Of a DNA stretch of 25,223 nucleotides, positions 14,490 through 22,702 are shown in pieces. Under the pieces are notes generated by a model. That model did no database searches. It saw only the letters and a program-made list of their open reading frames with translations, and had not been told where the DNA came from. Source of the DNA: a virus; the IMG/VR virus record IMGVR_UViG_3300032298_000962, positions 1 through 25,223 of that record; one strand, given 5' to 3'. The first letter of the stretch is position 1; every line of letters starts with the position of its first letter. The translations under genes were made by a program, and so were the position numbers.

Positions 14490-16442
14490 ATGGGGCTTTT
14501 AATTAAACTACAGAATGGGGACACCCAACTTAAATCACTTAAATTTGGTAAAGATAGACCAGGAGGGGGTGATAGTGGACAACCCTTTCTTCAAGAATCT
14601 ATTGATGCCCCTTTACAAAACCCAGATTATTACAATGATTTTGTTTTACGTGGTGGAATTGAAGCTCCAATTTCAGCAGCACAAGATGTTGCCCGTTTAA
14701 CAAAATATTTAGCAAGTCCTAAAGGACTATTGTTTATTACTAAACAAGAATTATTATCTAGAACAGGAACAAAAACTGAAGCTTCAAAAGGAGTTCAATA
14801 TTTGTTTGGAGCTCTTAATGAAGGTGTTTATAATCCATTAAATACACTTGCTCAAGCAGGAACTGGATTTTTAGGTGCTCATTTTGATAAACAAGAAGTA
14901 AAAAAATATCAAGATGTCATTGCATCCAATCAACCAAAAGATAATTTTATTCCTGAAAATAATAGACTTGCTCAATTATCACTTTTAATCCCTCAAAATA
15001 GAGCAGAAAGTAATTTTTCATTTGTATTAGGTTATAGATTAAATGCAAATAATTCTCTTATATCTTATGGTGGTGGGCCTGATTCTAATCTTGGAGTAGG
15101 TAAAACCTACATTAATTTTGCTACTAGCAATTACGGTGACCCAGATTCTATAAAAACATTACTCCCTAAACCTGATGGATATTTAACCTCTAATAAAGAT
15201 TATTATATCCCTTCAGGTAGTGTTTATGATATAGGTCAACTTTTAGATAAAAATCCTGATAAATCTATAGATGTTGATAGATTAGGTCCTTACTTAAGAT
15301 CTAGACTTGATTTAAATCGATATCAAGTAAATGAAAATAAATTAAATGATACGTCTGGAAAACGAATAGTTCCTCTTGGGGCTACTTATCTATACACTCA
15401 TACTAAAAATTCTAATTTTCCATTTGCTCCTCCACTTCTTGGTCCTAATGCAACAGAGACTAGTTTAAGACTTGAAAAAAGAGACTCCTCAACATTTGGT
15501 GGTCAATTTGATCGTATAGGATTAACCACTTCCCATTGGTCTCAAACCCCAGACAATTCAGTATACATCGATGGTACATTAAAGGGTAAAGAAAACCTTA
15601 AAAATTACCTTACTAAAAACGATTTCAATCGCACTGTATCAACAACAGATGAAATGAAATACACTAACTCTCTTGATACTAAAATAGTTAGAGTTAGAAA
15701 TTATACAGATTCCCTACGAGTAGCTCTCATTTCAGGTTCACGTCAATTTACTTTTGAAGATCAAACCCCAAGAAAATTTACTCCATTACCTGGTTCAAAT
15801 TTACTTGTTGGAGAAGATGGACTTCCAAAAAGATATGTCCCATATGATTTATATGAAGACACTTTCCCTTTATATGATTCAACTCAAATAAGTAATGATA
15901 TCAATAATGATGATCTAGTTCCATTTATTATTACTGTAATCAATCCATTACAACCAGATTACCCTTCTACATCTATTCAATTTAAGTCCTATGTAAAATC
16001 ATTTTCAGATTCTTACGGTGCTGAATGGAATGCTCAATCTTATATGGGTAGAGCTGAAAAATTTTATAAATATAATTCATTTTCAAGAAATATAAATTTT
16101 TCTTTTATAGTAGCAGCAACATCTCCGGAGTCATTAAATGATAATTATTTTAAACTTAATACATTAGCAGCATCAGTTGCACCTACATACTCATCTCAAG
16201 GTTATATGGCTGGTAATTTACATACATTAACCTTTGGAAATTATGTAAAAAATCAATATGGGATATTAGAAAGTGTTGATTATACTATTATGGATGAATC
16301 TCCTTGGGAAACTCAGGGTGATAAAAAACTTCCTTTTTATATTGAAGTAAGTTGTAAATTCATTCCAATTCAGAATTTTAGACCAGAATATTTTCCTGAT
16401 ACTGCCACCGGTCAAAAACAGTTTATTGAACAAACAAATTAA
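14490..16442 (+). CDS. Large baseplate-associated virion protein (tube-initiator-like?)
   Basis: A 650-residue protein. The first 160 residues contain a helical part (EAPISAAQDVARLTKYLASP, then LLFITKQELLSRTGTKTEAS). The middle is Asn/Asp/Ser-rich without recognisable motifs. The C-terminal 160 residues (PFIITVINPLQPDYPSTSIQ, FKSYVKSFSDSYGAEWN, YMGRAEKFYKYNSFSRNINF, GYMAGNLHTLTFGNYV, DESPWETQGDKKLPFYIEVS) form a beta-rich domain that resembles phage tail-tube-type folds, as expected for proteins that start tube assembly on the baseplate (T4 gp48/gp54). It is followed by the LysM baseplate gene. From memory, similar proteins occur in structural clusters of T4-like marine phages. Structural role: fairly sure. 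Tube-initiator assignment: tentative. Confidence 0.6.
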   Translation: MGLLIKLQNGDTQLKSLKFGKDRPGGGDSGQPFLQESIDAPLQNPDYYNDFVLRGGIEAPISAAQDVARLTKYLASPKGLLFITKQELLSRTGTKTEASKGVQYLFGALNEGVYNPLNTLAQAGTGFLGAHFDKQEVKKYQDVIASNQPKDNFIPENNRLAQLSLLIPQNRAESNFSFVLGYRLNANNSLISYGGGPDSNLGVGKTYINFATSNYGDPDSIKTLLPKPDGYLTSNKDYYIPSGSVYDIGQLLDKNPDKSIDVDRLGPYLRSRLDLNRYQVNENKLNDTSGKRIVPLGATYLYTHTKNSNFPFAPPLLGPNATETSLRLEKRDSSTFGGQFDRIGLTTSHWSQTPDNSVYIDGTLKGKENLKNYLTKNDFNRTVSTTDEMKYTNSLDTKIVRVRNYTDSLRVALISGSRQFTFEDQTPRKFTPLPGSNLLVGEDGLPKRYVPYDLYEDTFPLYDSTQISNDINNDDLVPFIITVINPLQPDYPSTSIQFKSYVKSFSDSYGAEWNAQSYMGRAEKFYKYNSFSRNINFSFIVAATSPESLNDNYFKLNTLAASVAPTYSSQGYMAGNLHTLTFGNYVKNQYGILESVDYTIMDESPWETQGDKKLPFYIEVSCKFIPIQNFRPEYFPDTATGQKQFIEQTN

Positions 16443-16451
16443 TTACTTCAT

Positions 16452-16784
16452 ATGAATCGTTATCAATCAATACCTGTAGTTAAAACTGAATCAAATCCTA
16501 AAAGAAGATATACAGTTGCACGTTACCCTAGCATTCCTAGGAGCAATTCTGATTTGTATGTTTATGTTACTAAGGGGGATAGATATGATTTATTAGCATA
16601 TTCTTCATATGGTGATCCTTCTTTATGGTGGGTAATAGCTTTAGCTAATACTAATTCAACAATCCCTGATTCTCTTTTCCCAAATCCTGGTGATCAGATT
16701 AGGATTCCATCACCTTCTAATGTATCTTCAATAATAGCAACTTATGAAGCATTAAATAGAAATAATAGTCTTGGAGTAATTTAA
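16452..16784 (+). CDS. Baseplate wedge protein with LysM-like domain (gp53-like)
   Basis: A 110-residue protein. After an N-terminal stretch (RRYTVARYPSIPRSNSDLYV) it carries a LysM-type domain: VTKGDRYDLLAYSSYGDPSL, WWVIALANT, and the closing PGDQIRIPSP. In T4 the wedge protein gp53 has a LysM-like domain, and P2-type gpX tail proteins show the same GDRxDxLA...YGDxxLWWxIA pattern; they help join baseplate wedges to the hub. The gene starts 9 bases after the preceding stop and ends 11 bases before the hub-like gene, so all three are likely one translation unit. The length is shorter than T4 gp53 (about 196), so only the LysM core is shared. Confidence 0.75.
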   Translation: MNRYQSIPVVKTESNPKRRYTVARYPSIPRSNSDLYVYVTKGDRYDLLAYSSYGDPSLWWVIALANTNSTIPDSLFPNPGDQIRIPSPSNVSSIIATYEALNRNNSLGVI

Positions 16785-16795
16785 TATCGATAGTT

Positions 16796-19447
16796 ATGGC
16801 AAATAACATAATAGGAGAACCATTTCAAAAATATGTCAGAGATCAGATAACAAAAAGACAAGAAATTTATGGGTCTGGAATTATTGGACCAATACCTGAC
16901 CGGGTAAATAGAACTCCTCAAGATCTTGCCTACATGAATTCTAAAACAGCTTGGATTAAACTAGCTTCAGGGATTTCAATTTCTCAAAAGCGAGCAAATA
17001 AAAACAATTTTAGAAATGGCTTATATGGAACAACCCCTGCAAAAAGATTTGTTTTATTTGGTGGAGTTTCATCTCTTATAGACCCAAATTCACCTGATAA
17101 CCCATATGATTATCCAATCCTTAAACAAAGAGGAACATATAATGGTATTAACAATATATGGAACGATTTAAATGGAGTATATAATGTAACTGCTGCTAAA
17201 GGTATACAAATAGGAGAGGATGGATATGGAAACCCAATATATAGTACTACTGCGGAATTTGGCTTAGTCCCTCCACCAGGCATAGTTAGTGCTGATATAA
17301 AATGTTTAAACCGTGGTTCTATTAAAAAAGCTACAGTTAATATTAAATGTTACAGCCCTGAACAATTTAAAATTTTAGATGATTTATATCTAAGAATAGG
17401 TTATACTATGCTTTTAGAATGGGGGTGGGCTCCATACATGAATAATAAAGGTGAGTATACACCTGATTATTATACTCTTATTGAAGATCCAGATGGATGG
17501 TTTTCAGAAAAAGCAAAATCTTCTACTTATATTTTAAATAAAATTAAAGGATATAGAGAAAAAAAAGATGGAAATTATGATGGTTTATTATGTAAAGTAG
17601 TAAACTTTAATTGGAAATTTGCTCAAGATGGATCATATGATATCACATTAAGTTTAATTAGTATTGGAGATGTAATAGAATCACTTAAAACTAATGTTCC
17701 CCCCTCAAAAGATATATCAAACTTTTTAAATGGTGCTTATTCATTATATAATCAAACATCTGACGAATCTGAAGATAATAATATCAAACCAACCCCTACA
17801 AATAATGCAATAGCAGCATATCTTTTCCTCCAAAAACTATATCTAGACATATTTAATAACCCAGACACAGGTATTGCTAATATAGAAGATACTAGTGCAA
17901 GCACATTATGGTCTGAAATTGATGGTAATAGATTAGAAATCCCTGGTTTTTTTGTTATCCCCCCTCCTGGAGGTATTGCTAGCCTAAACCCAGTTATTGT
18001 GTTTGAGGGTGGTTTTGATAGTAGAGCTGATGCTATACAATGGTTAAAAGATAAAGGTTATTATACTGGTTATACAGAACTTACAGGAATTGATAATTAT
18101 GAACAACTATTAGTAGCTACAAGTAATAGTTATCTTATAGATTGTGGAATTTTTTCTTGTAAAGTTGGAGTTAAATCTTTCCCAGACCCAGATGCTGTTT
18201 CTTATAAAGCAGAGAAAAAAGATGTTTGTTATATAAATTATAACAATGAAACAGATGATACTGATGAAATAAATGATGATGGTTTTTATATGAGATTAGG
18301 TCATTTATTAGCTTTTATTCAAGATAACGTAGTACCTAAAGTAGAAGGTACAGAAGAACCTATTTTAAATATAGACTATGCTCGATGGGGTAATCTTATG
18401 AAATATTTTCCTTACCAAATTTCATTTGATCCTAGAGTTTGTATAGTTAGAAGCGAATCAGTAAAAATAGGAGATTTAGGAGCTAATCAAAAACTCTACT
18501 GGAAACAACTTGATGGATGGCATGCCCCAGGTGCAGATTATGCTTTTATAATGAACATATATGTTAGTCACCGTCAAATCATCTCCAGTCTAGAAAATAA
18601 TGTTGATGAAAATGGAAATTTAACTTTATTTGATTTTGTTCAATCTATATGCACTGAATTAAACAAAGCTTTAGGAGGAATAAATAATCTTGAAGCAATT
18701 TTAGATGAAGAATCAAATACTTTAAGAATTATAGATTCTAGCTACAATCCAAAATTAAGTGCAGATTATATATTACAACTTTACGGGTATAGAGAATCTG
18801 AACAAACTTCTAATTTTGTACGTAATTTTGATTTAAAAACTGAAATTACAAATGATTTTGCTACAATGGCTACTGTTGGTACAACCGCTGGTGGTTATGT
18901 AAAAGGAACAGAAAATACAATGTTTTCTAAATGGAATGAGGGGTTAAAAGATAGATTTAAAGAAAAATTAGTTGCTGCTAATAAAGAATCAAGAATTCAG
19001 ACAGGTAGTATAGCAGAAGCAAATGAAGAATATACTAAAAATATTTGGCAGGGTGCAGCAACTGCTTTTGGTTTAGTTAAAAAAGATATAGATAATTATG
19101 TGTTCTTTGATCAAGGTTTAGCCCTGAATGATCAGGTTATAAATCAAAATATTGCTTATGCAACTGAATTTTATAAATATTGCCAATATGAAATTCGTAA
19201 CACTTACGAACCTAAATATGCGTCTCCTAGAACTGGATTCGTCCCAATAAGTTTAGGAGTAACCATGGATGGAATTGCAGGAATTAAAATATATAATTCA
19301 GTAAATGTAGATACTAGATTTCTTCCTGTTAATTATCCTGAATCCTTAAAATTTATTATAAAAGGAGTTAACCATAAATTACAAAATAATGATTGGGAAA
19401 CTTCTATTGAAACTGTAGTAATATACCAAAATGAAGATTATAGCTAA
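16796..19447 (+). CDS. Large baseplate hub-like virion protein
   Basis: An 883-residue protein with no signal peptide or clear membrane segment. Residues 150-300 are the most distinctive: FGLVPPPGIVSADIKCLNRG, SIKKATVNIKCYSPEQFK, YLRIGYTMLLEWGWAPYMNN and FNWKFAQDGSYDITLSLISI followed by GDVIESLKTNV. From memory this block occurs in large structural proteins of T4-like marine phages. Beta-strand patterns of this sort fit a hub (gp27-type) tube-like domain. The C-terminal region (FVPISLGVTMDGIAGIKIYN, then a segment ending WETSIETVVIYQ) resembles hub proteins that cap the tube. The next gene overlaps its stop by one base and encodes a lysozyme-like protein, matching the hub plus tail-lysozyme pairing of T4 gp27/gp5. 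Hub role: inferred from context and pattern. Confidence 0.6.
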   Translation: MANNIIGEPFQKYVRDQITKRQEIYGSGIIGPIPDRVNRTPQDLAYMNSKTAWIKLASGISISQKRANKNNFRNGLYGTTPAKRFVLFGGVSSLIDPNSPDNPYDYPILKQRGTYNGINNIWNDLNGVYNVTAAKGIQIGEDGYGNPIYSTTAEFGLVPPPGIVSADIKCLNRGSIKKATVNIKCYSPEQFKILDDLYLRIGYTMLLEWGWAPYMNNKGEYTPDYYTLIEDPDGWFSEKAKSSTYILNKIKGYREKKDGNYDGLLCKVVNFNWKFAQDGSYDITLSLISIGDVIESLKTNVPPSKDISNFLNGAYSLYNQTSDESEDNNIKPTPTNNAIAAYLFLQKLYLDIFNNPDTGIANIEDTSASTLWSEIDGNRLEIPGFFVIPPPGGIASLNPVIVFEGGFDSRADAIQWLKDKGYYTGYTELTGIDNYEQLLVATSNSYLIDCGIFSCKVGVKSFPDPDAVSYKAEKKDVCYINYNNETDDTDEINDDGFYMRLGHLLAFIQDNVVPKVEGTEEPILNIDYARWGNLMKYFPYQISFDPRVCIVRSESVKIGDLGANQKLYWKQLDGWHAPGADYAFIMNIYVSHRQIISSLENNVDENGNLTLFDFVQSICTELNKALGGINNLEAILDEESNTLRIIDSSYNPKLSADYILQLYGYRESEQTSNFVRNFDLKTEITNDFATMATVGTTAGGYVKGTENTMFSKWNEGLKDRFKEKLVAANKESRIQTGSIAEANEEYTKNIWQGAATAFGLVKKDIDNYVFFDQGLALNDQVINQNIAYATEFYKYCQYEIRNTYEPKYASPRTGFVPISLGVTMDGIAGIKIYNSVNVDTRFLPVNYPESLKFIIKGVNHKLQNNDWETSIETVVIYQNEDYS

Positions 19448-20229
19448 TGGGGAAGAAAAAAATTATAGAATATAACAAAGAGTTTGAATATGTTACTGAC
19501 ATAATTGGTAAAGCTGTTGCTGTATTTCCATATAATGCTCCATCTGCTCCATCTGGAGGTGGCGGCGGTGGTGGTAGTACCATTGGTGTAGTTACCGGAC
19601 CAGGATTAGATCCACTTAAAAGAATTATTGCTCTTTGGGAAAGTTGTGGGGGTGATATTAGTAAATATGATTCACAATCATGTTATAATGCAACAAATCC
19701 AAGTGCAAACTTTAAAACTAAATTTGGAGTTGATGTAGAAAATGTAATTATAGGTCAAGTTCAAAATAAGACTACTGGAGCTACAGGAAAATATCAATTT
19801 ATGCCTGCTGGTACTATGTTAAATGCTGCAAGGGGTGCTGGGTTAGACCCTAATGTGGCTAAATTAACTAATGCTAACCAAGAAAAAATGGGAGAGTATT
19901 TAATAAACTATCGTGTTGGAAACTATATAAAAGGTTCCAATAATGGTACTCAACGAGATTTAGAAAATGCAGTTTTAGCTTTAGCTCAAGAATGGGCAGC
20001 TTTACCTACTTGTCGTTATCGAAATAACCCAAACAAACCACCAAATACCCTCTCAGTATCAAATAATGTTGTTACTGGCTTTGGGACTACCACATATTGG
20101 GGAGGTACTTCCACTAATCCAGGCAATAGCCCAATACAAATTTCAGAAGTAGTTAAAGCTCTTGTTAAAACTAGAATAAATCTTACAGGAAATAATAGCT
20201 TTTTTATTCCACCATATGCTGTTGTATAA
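19447..20229 (+). CDS. Tail-associated lysozyme-like protein
   Basis: A 260-residue protein whose ATG overlaps the hub gene's stop by one base (TAATG). After a short charged N-terminus (1-35) and a seven-glycine linker (37-43) comes a lysozyme-like domain: LKRIIALWESCGG with Glu65 as the likely catalytic acid, ATGKYQFMPAGTML (about 112-125; compare the GxYQFxPxT motif of phage muramidases), QEKMGEYLINYRVGNYIKG and LALAQEWAALP. These motifs suggest hydrolysis of peptidoglycan glycan strands. With no signal peptide and a place next to the hub, it is more likely a virion enzyme used at entry, like the lysozyme domain of T4 gp5, than a holin-dependent endolysin. The C-terminal 50 residues (STNPGNSPIQISEVVKALVK) may anchor it to the hub. 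Confidence 0.7.
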   Translation: MGKKKIIEYNKEFEYVTDIIGKAVAVFPYNAPSAPSGGGGGGGSTIGVVTGPGLDPLKRIIALWESCGGDISKYDSQSCYNATNPSANFKTKFGVDVENVIIGQVQNKTTGATGKYQFMPAGTMLNAARGAGLDPNVAKLTNANQEKMGEYLINYRVGNYIKGSNNGTQRDLENAVLALAQEWAALPTCRYRNNPNKPPNTLSVSNNVVTGFGTTTYWGGTSTNPGNSPIQISEVVKALVKTRINLTGNNSFFIPPYAVV

Positions 20230-20233
20230 CGAA

Positions 20234-20243
20234 TATTATAAAT
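20234..20243 (+). promoter_or_regulatory. Degenerate late-promoter-like motif
   Basis: TATTATAAAT directly before ATG 20245 resembles the core of the recurring 15-mer but lacks part of it. It may be a weak late promoter copy. Confidence 0.3.
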
Positions 20244-20244
20244 A

Positions 20245-20901
20245 ATGCCATATTACCCAAAATCCCAAATTAAATCTGGACTTTACACTAGTGGGGGTGA
20301 ATATTCTTTAGTTCCCCCTCCAAATAATATTAATGCAAGTCAATATGTTGGGTATTATTATCAAGTATCTAATGGTTCTTTATATACCGGAAAGACTCCT
20401 CAAGATGGTCTCTCTCAACCTTTATACCGTATTAATTCCCTTTCTACTTCTTTAAACTCTACACCATCATCAGTACAATTATATACAATTGATTATTATA
20501 GTTCCCCATTTTCAACAGAAGGTAATATTAATAATAATCAATATGTAAAAACTACAAATACTTACCCAATTTCAAGATTAATTCCACCTTTCAATTTAAC
20601 TTTACCATCTCAAAATGATTACAGTTTAGGAGTATTTTCAAGGTATTTTTGTAAAAAAAATAATGAAAACAAATATTTAGAAATTGATCAAACTACTTAT
20701 CAAGATTTAAACACTAAAAAGCCTACTATTGCTTGGGATTTATATACTCCAATAACTACTTTATGGTATTTGTCTGGTGATAAAGATACTATTTATAAAG
20801 CAAATAAAGGATTAATTGGTTTAATTGAAAAAAATCAAAAATGGTACGGGTTTACTCAATACTTTAAAGATAATTTTTTACAATATTACTTGGTATCTTA
20901 A
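20245..20901 (+). CDS. Virion structural protein, function unknown
   Basis: A 218-residue, Tyr/Asn/Ser-rich protein. The N-terminus (MPYYPKSQIKSGLYTSGGEY, then VGYYYQVSNGSLYTGKTPQD) follows a pattern I know from structural proteins of T4-like marine phages, and the C-terminal 75 residues (YLEIDQTTYQDLNTKKPTIA, TLWYLSGDKDTIYKANKGLI) are a second conserved-looking block. There are no catalytic motifs, signal peptide or membrane segments. It is the last gene of the tail block, 15 bases after the lysozyme-like gene, and the replication genes start after it. It is probably a baseplate or wedge component; I cannot name the T4 equivalent. Confidence 0.6.
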   Translation: MPYYPKSQIKSGLYTSGGEYSLVPPPNNINASQYVGYYYQVSNGSLYTGKTPQDGLSQPLYRINSLSTSLNSTPSSVQLYTIDYYSSPFSTEGNINNNQYVKTTNTYPISRLIPPFNLTLPSQNDYSLGVFSRYFCKKNNENKYLEIDQTTYQDLNTKKPTIAWDLYTPITTLWYLSGDKDTIYKANKGLIGLIEKNQKWYGFTQYFKDNFLQYYLVS

Positions 20902-20918
20902 AAGATATTTAGTATCTT
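20894..20918. repeat. Triple alternating inverted repeat at module boundary
   Basis: TATCTT (20894-20899), AA, AAGATA (20902-20907), TTTAG, TATCTT (20913-20918). The middle block can pair with either flank to form two mutually exclusive 6-bp hairpins. It overlaps the stop of the last tail gene and lies just before the polymerase ATG. It is too weak and AT-rich to be called a terminator. Confidence 0.35.
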
Positions 20919-20924
20919 CAAAGC

Positions 20925-22175
20925 ATGTATTGGCTGATAGAAGATCCTAAACATATTGAATTACTCGCAAGTTTAAAACATGAAATTGCTTATGTTGAGG
21001 TAATACCAAACTCACATAACTTACATGCTGTTGAAAACGACGTGTGTGCTTTATATATTCGTCCAAAAGATGATTCAAAAGGATACATTATTCCGGTAAA
21101 CCATAGCGAAACAATAAATGCAACAATAGAGGATTGTTTAAAAGTATTAAACAGTATAAAATATATTTATGTAAGGGATAGAAAAGAGTTTTTACATTAT
21201 TTTGCTCTTAAGCATTGCTCCCAACCATCACCCTCCCCCAATACGTATATACCTCAACCAACACAAGCTCATATACAATTGTACAACAGGTATCCGGAGA
21301 TACAAAATTTAAACACAATTATACCAATCGTAAAACACTATGAAGTATGTGAGCAAAACTTTACAAACTACGAAAAAATAAGATTTAACTCGTTTTATAA
21401 TAAGGCGGCATTAGTGTTTAATCAACTAGAACGAGCGGGTATAAAAGTAGACCAAACGTTATTTGAACAGTACTTTGATAAAGAAGCAAACGAGTTTATA
21501 TACACACACTATAACCTAAACACATTAACAACAAGACCATCAAATACTTTTAATAATATAAATTTTTCAGCCTTAAATAAAGAAAATGGAGAAAGAAAAT
21601 GTTTTATACCGCGCAATAATTCGTTTTTGGAAATGGATATTAGTGCTTATCACCCTACCCTTCTTGCTAACCTACTTGATTATGCTTTTGATAGTAGTGA
21701 TATTCATGGGAGTTTCGCTAAAATGTATAATGTGGATTACGCCAAAGCAAAAGAGATCACATTTAAGCAACTTTATGGTGGAGTTTGGAAAGAGTATAGG
21801 GAACTTCCCTTCTTTAAAAAAGTAGTAGCATATACGGACGATTTGTGGGAAACATTTAACCATGCGGGTCATATCAAATGCCCCATTTCAGATTATAAGT
21901 TTTACAACAACGAACTGGAAAATATGAATCCACAAAAGTTGTTGAATTACGTGTTACAAAACTTGGAGACCGCAACTAACGTTAATATATTATATGAAAT
22001 ATTTAAGATATTGCGGGGGAAAAATACTAAACTCGTGTTATATGTGTACGATTCGTTTTTATTTGATTATGATGAAAATGAACCGGATGTAATGCTTAAA
22101 ATATTAGGAATATTTAACAAATACAAATTACAAGTCAAAATTAAAAAAGGCACAAATTACGATAATATTGAATAA
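20925..22175 (+). CDS. Family A (PolA-type) DNA polymerase, compact
   Basis: A 416-residue polymerase-domain protein. The palm and fingers motifs of family A can be followed in order: the TGR-like TTRPSNTFNNINFSALN (202-218), motif A FLEMDISAYHPTLLA with Asp238, motif B AKEITFKQLYGG with Lys276, Phe280, Tyr284 and Gly285 at the same spacing as E. coli Pol I Lys758-Phe762-Tyr766-Gly767, and motif C VLYVYDSFLFDY with Asp376. Asp238 and Asp376 would bind the catalytic metals. Motif C reads YDS where Pol I has HDE. The N-terminal 150 residues look like a reduced exonuclease-type fold (CALYIRPKD, KGYIIPVNHSE) without the DxE metal site, so proofreading by this chain is doubtful. T4 itself uses a family B enzyme. 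It is followed 5 bases later by a small gene and then the SSB gene. Confidence 0.8.
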   Translation: MYWLIEDPKHIELLASLKHEIAYVEVIPNSHNLHAVENDVCALYIRPKDDSKGYIIPVNHSETINATIEDCLKVLNSIKYIYVRDRKEFLHYFALKHCSQPSPSPNTYIPQPTQAHIQLYNRYPEIQNLNTIIPIVKHYEVCEQNFTNYEKIRFNSFYNKAALVFNQLERAGIKVDQTLFEQYFDKEANEFIYTHYNLNTLTTRPSNTFNNINFSALNKENGERKCFIPRNNSFLEMDISAYHPTLLANLLDYAFDSSDIHGSFAKMYNVDYAKAKEITFKQLYGGVWKEYRELPFFKKVVAYTDDLWETFNHAGHIKCPISDYKFYNNELENMNPQKLLNYVLQNLETATNVNILYEIFKILRGKNTKLVLYVYDSFLFDYDENEPDVMLKILGIFNKYKLQVKIKKGTNYDNIE

Positions 22176-22180
22176 AAGTT

Positions 22181-22642
22181 ATGTATAGCACTTTAGAACA
22201 ACCCCGTCATATGTATAATCAATTCGATTATGATTTTACATTTGATACGTTATTGATGAACAATAGATTGTTTTGCACATTTACTTCCTTGGATGATTTA
22301 GAGGCGTTGGTAGGAGAACTGTCAAGACGCTATTCCATTATGTACAATAAAATGTTTGTGTTGCATGTTAAAAGCAACAATGAATATGTTATTACATACA
22401 ATGTTGACCAAGGTAATGTAAACGACATTCCCGATAATACCATTTTGGTACACAGAAAAAAAGAATCAAACACACTATATACAATAAATGCCCTAAACGA
22501 GTTAATTAAAAAACTTAATGGAGGTGCAGTTGATACAAACTTCCCAGTAAACTGGCAACACTATAGAAATTGTATATTGTTAACTCAACACAATGAGATA
22601 AAGCAACTAAACACAAAGATTTTTAAGATAGTTGAAATCTAG
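22181..22642 (+). CDS. Conserved-looking protein next to DNA polymerase, unknown
   Basis: A 153-residue soluble protein with alternating strands and helices. Notable parts are FTFDTLLMNNRLFCTFTSLD, a helix (DLEALVGELSRRYSIMYNKM), strands (FVLHVKSNNEYVITYNVDQG), LYTINALNELIKKLNGG, and a C-terminal NWQHYRNCILLTQ segment with a basic, Lys/Ile-rich end. No catalytic motif is visible. It starts 5 bases after the polymerase stop and lies before the SSB gene, so it is probably co-transcribed with the polymerase and involved in replication, for example as a polymerase or primase accessory factor. That role is inferred only from position. I do not recognise the family. Confidence 0.6.
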   Translation: MYSTLEQPRHMYNQFDYDFTFDTLLMNNRLFCTFTSLDDLEALVGELSRRYSIMYNKMFVLHVKSNNEYVITYNVDQGNVNDIPDNTILVHRKKESNTLYTINALNELIKKLNGGAVDTNFPVNWQHYRNCILLTQHNEIKQLNTKIFKIVEI

Positions 22643-22674
22643 TTTGGTTTAGTGAATAAAGGTTATTATATTTA
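22643..22674 (+). promoter_or_regulatory. Possible Bacteroidota-type promoter before the SSB gene
   Basis: TTTG (22643-22646) and TATATTTA (22667-22674) are 20 bases apart. This resembles the Bacteroidota -33/-7 consensus (TTTG, then TAnnTTTG) with one mismatch in the -7 element. It lies in the 60-base gap before ATG 22703, the only sizeable gap in the replication block. A start near 22681 would give a leader of about 20 bases. Confidence 0.4.
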
Positions 22675-22702
22675 AGTTGTAAACAAATAAATTAGTTATA
22701 TT

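Noticed and set aside
14210-14504. Shared MGLL start of the two neighbouring genes as a sign of duplication
   Set aside because: Similarity stops after four residues; too short to mean anything.
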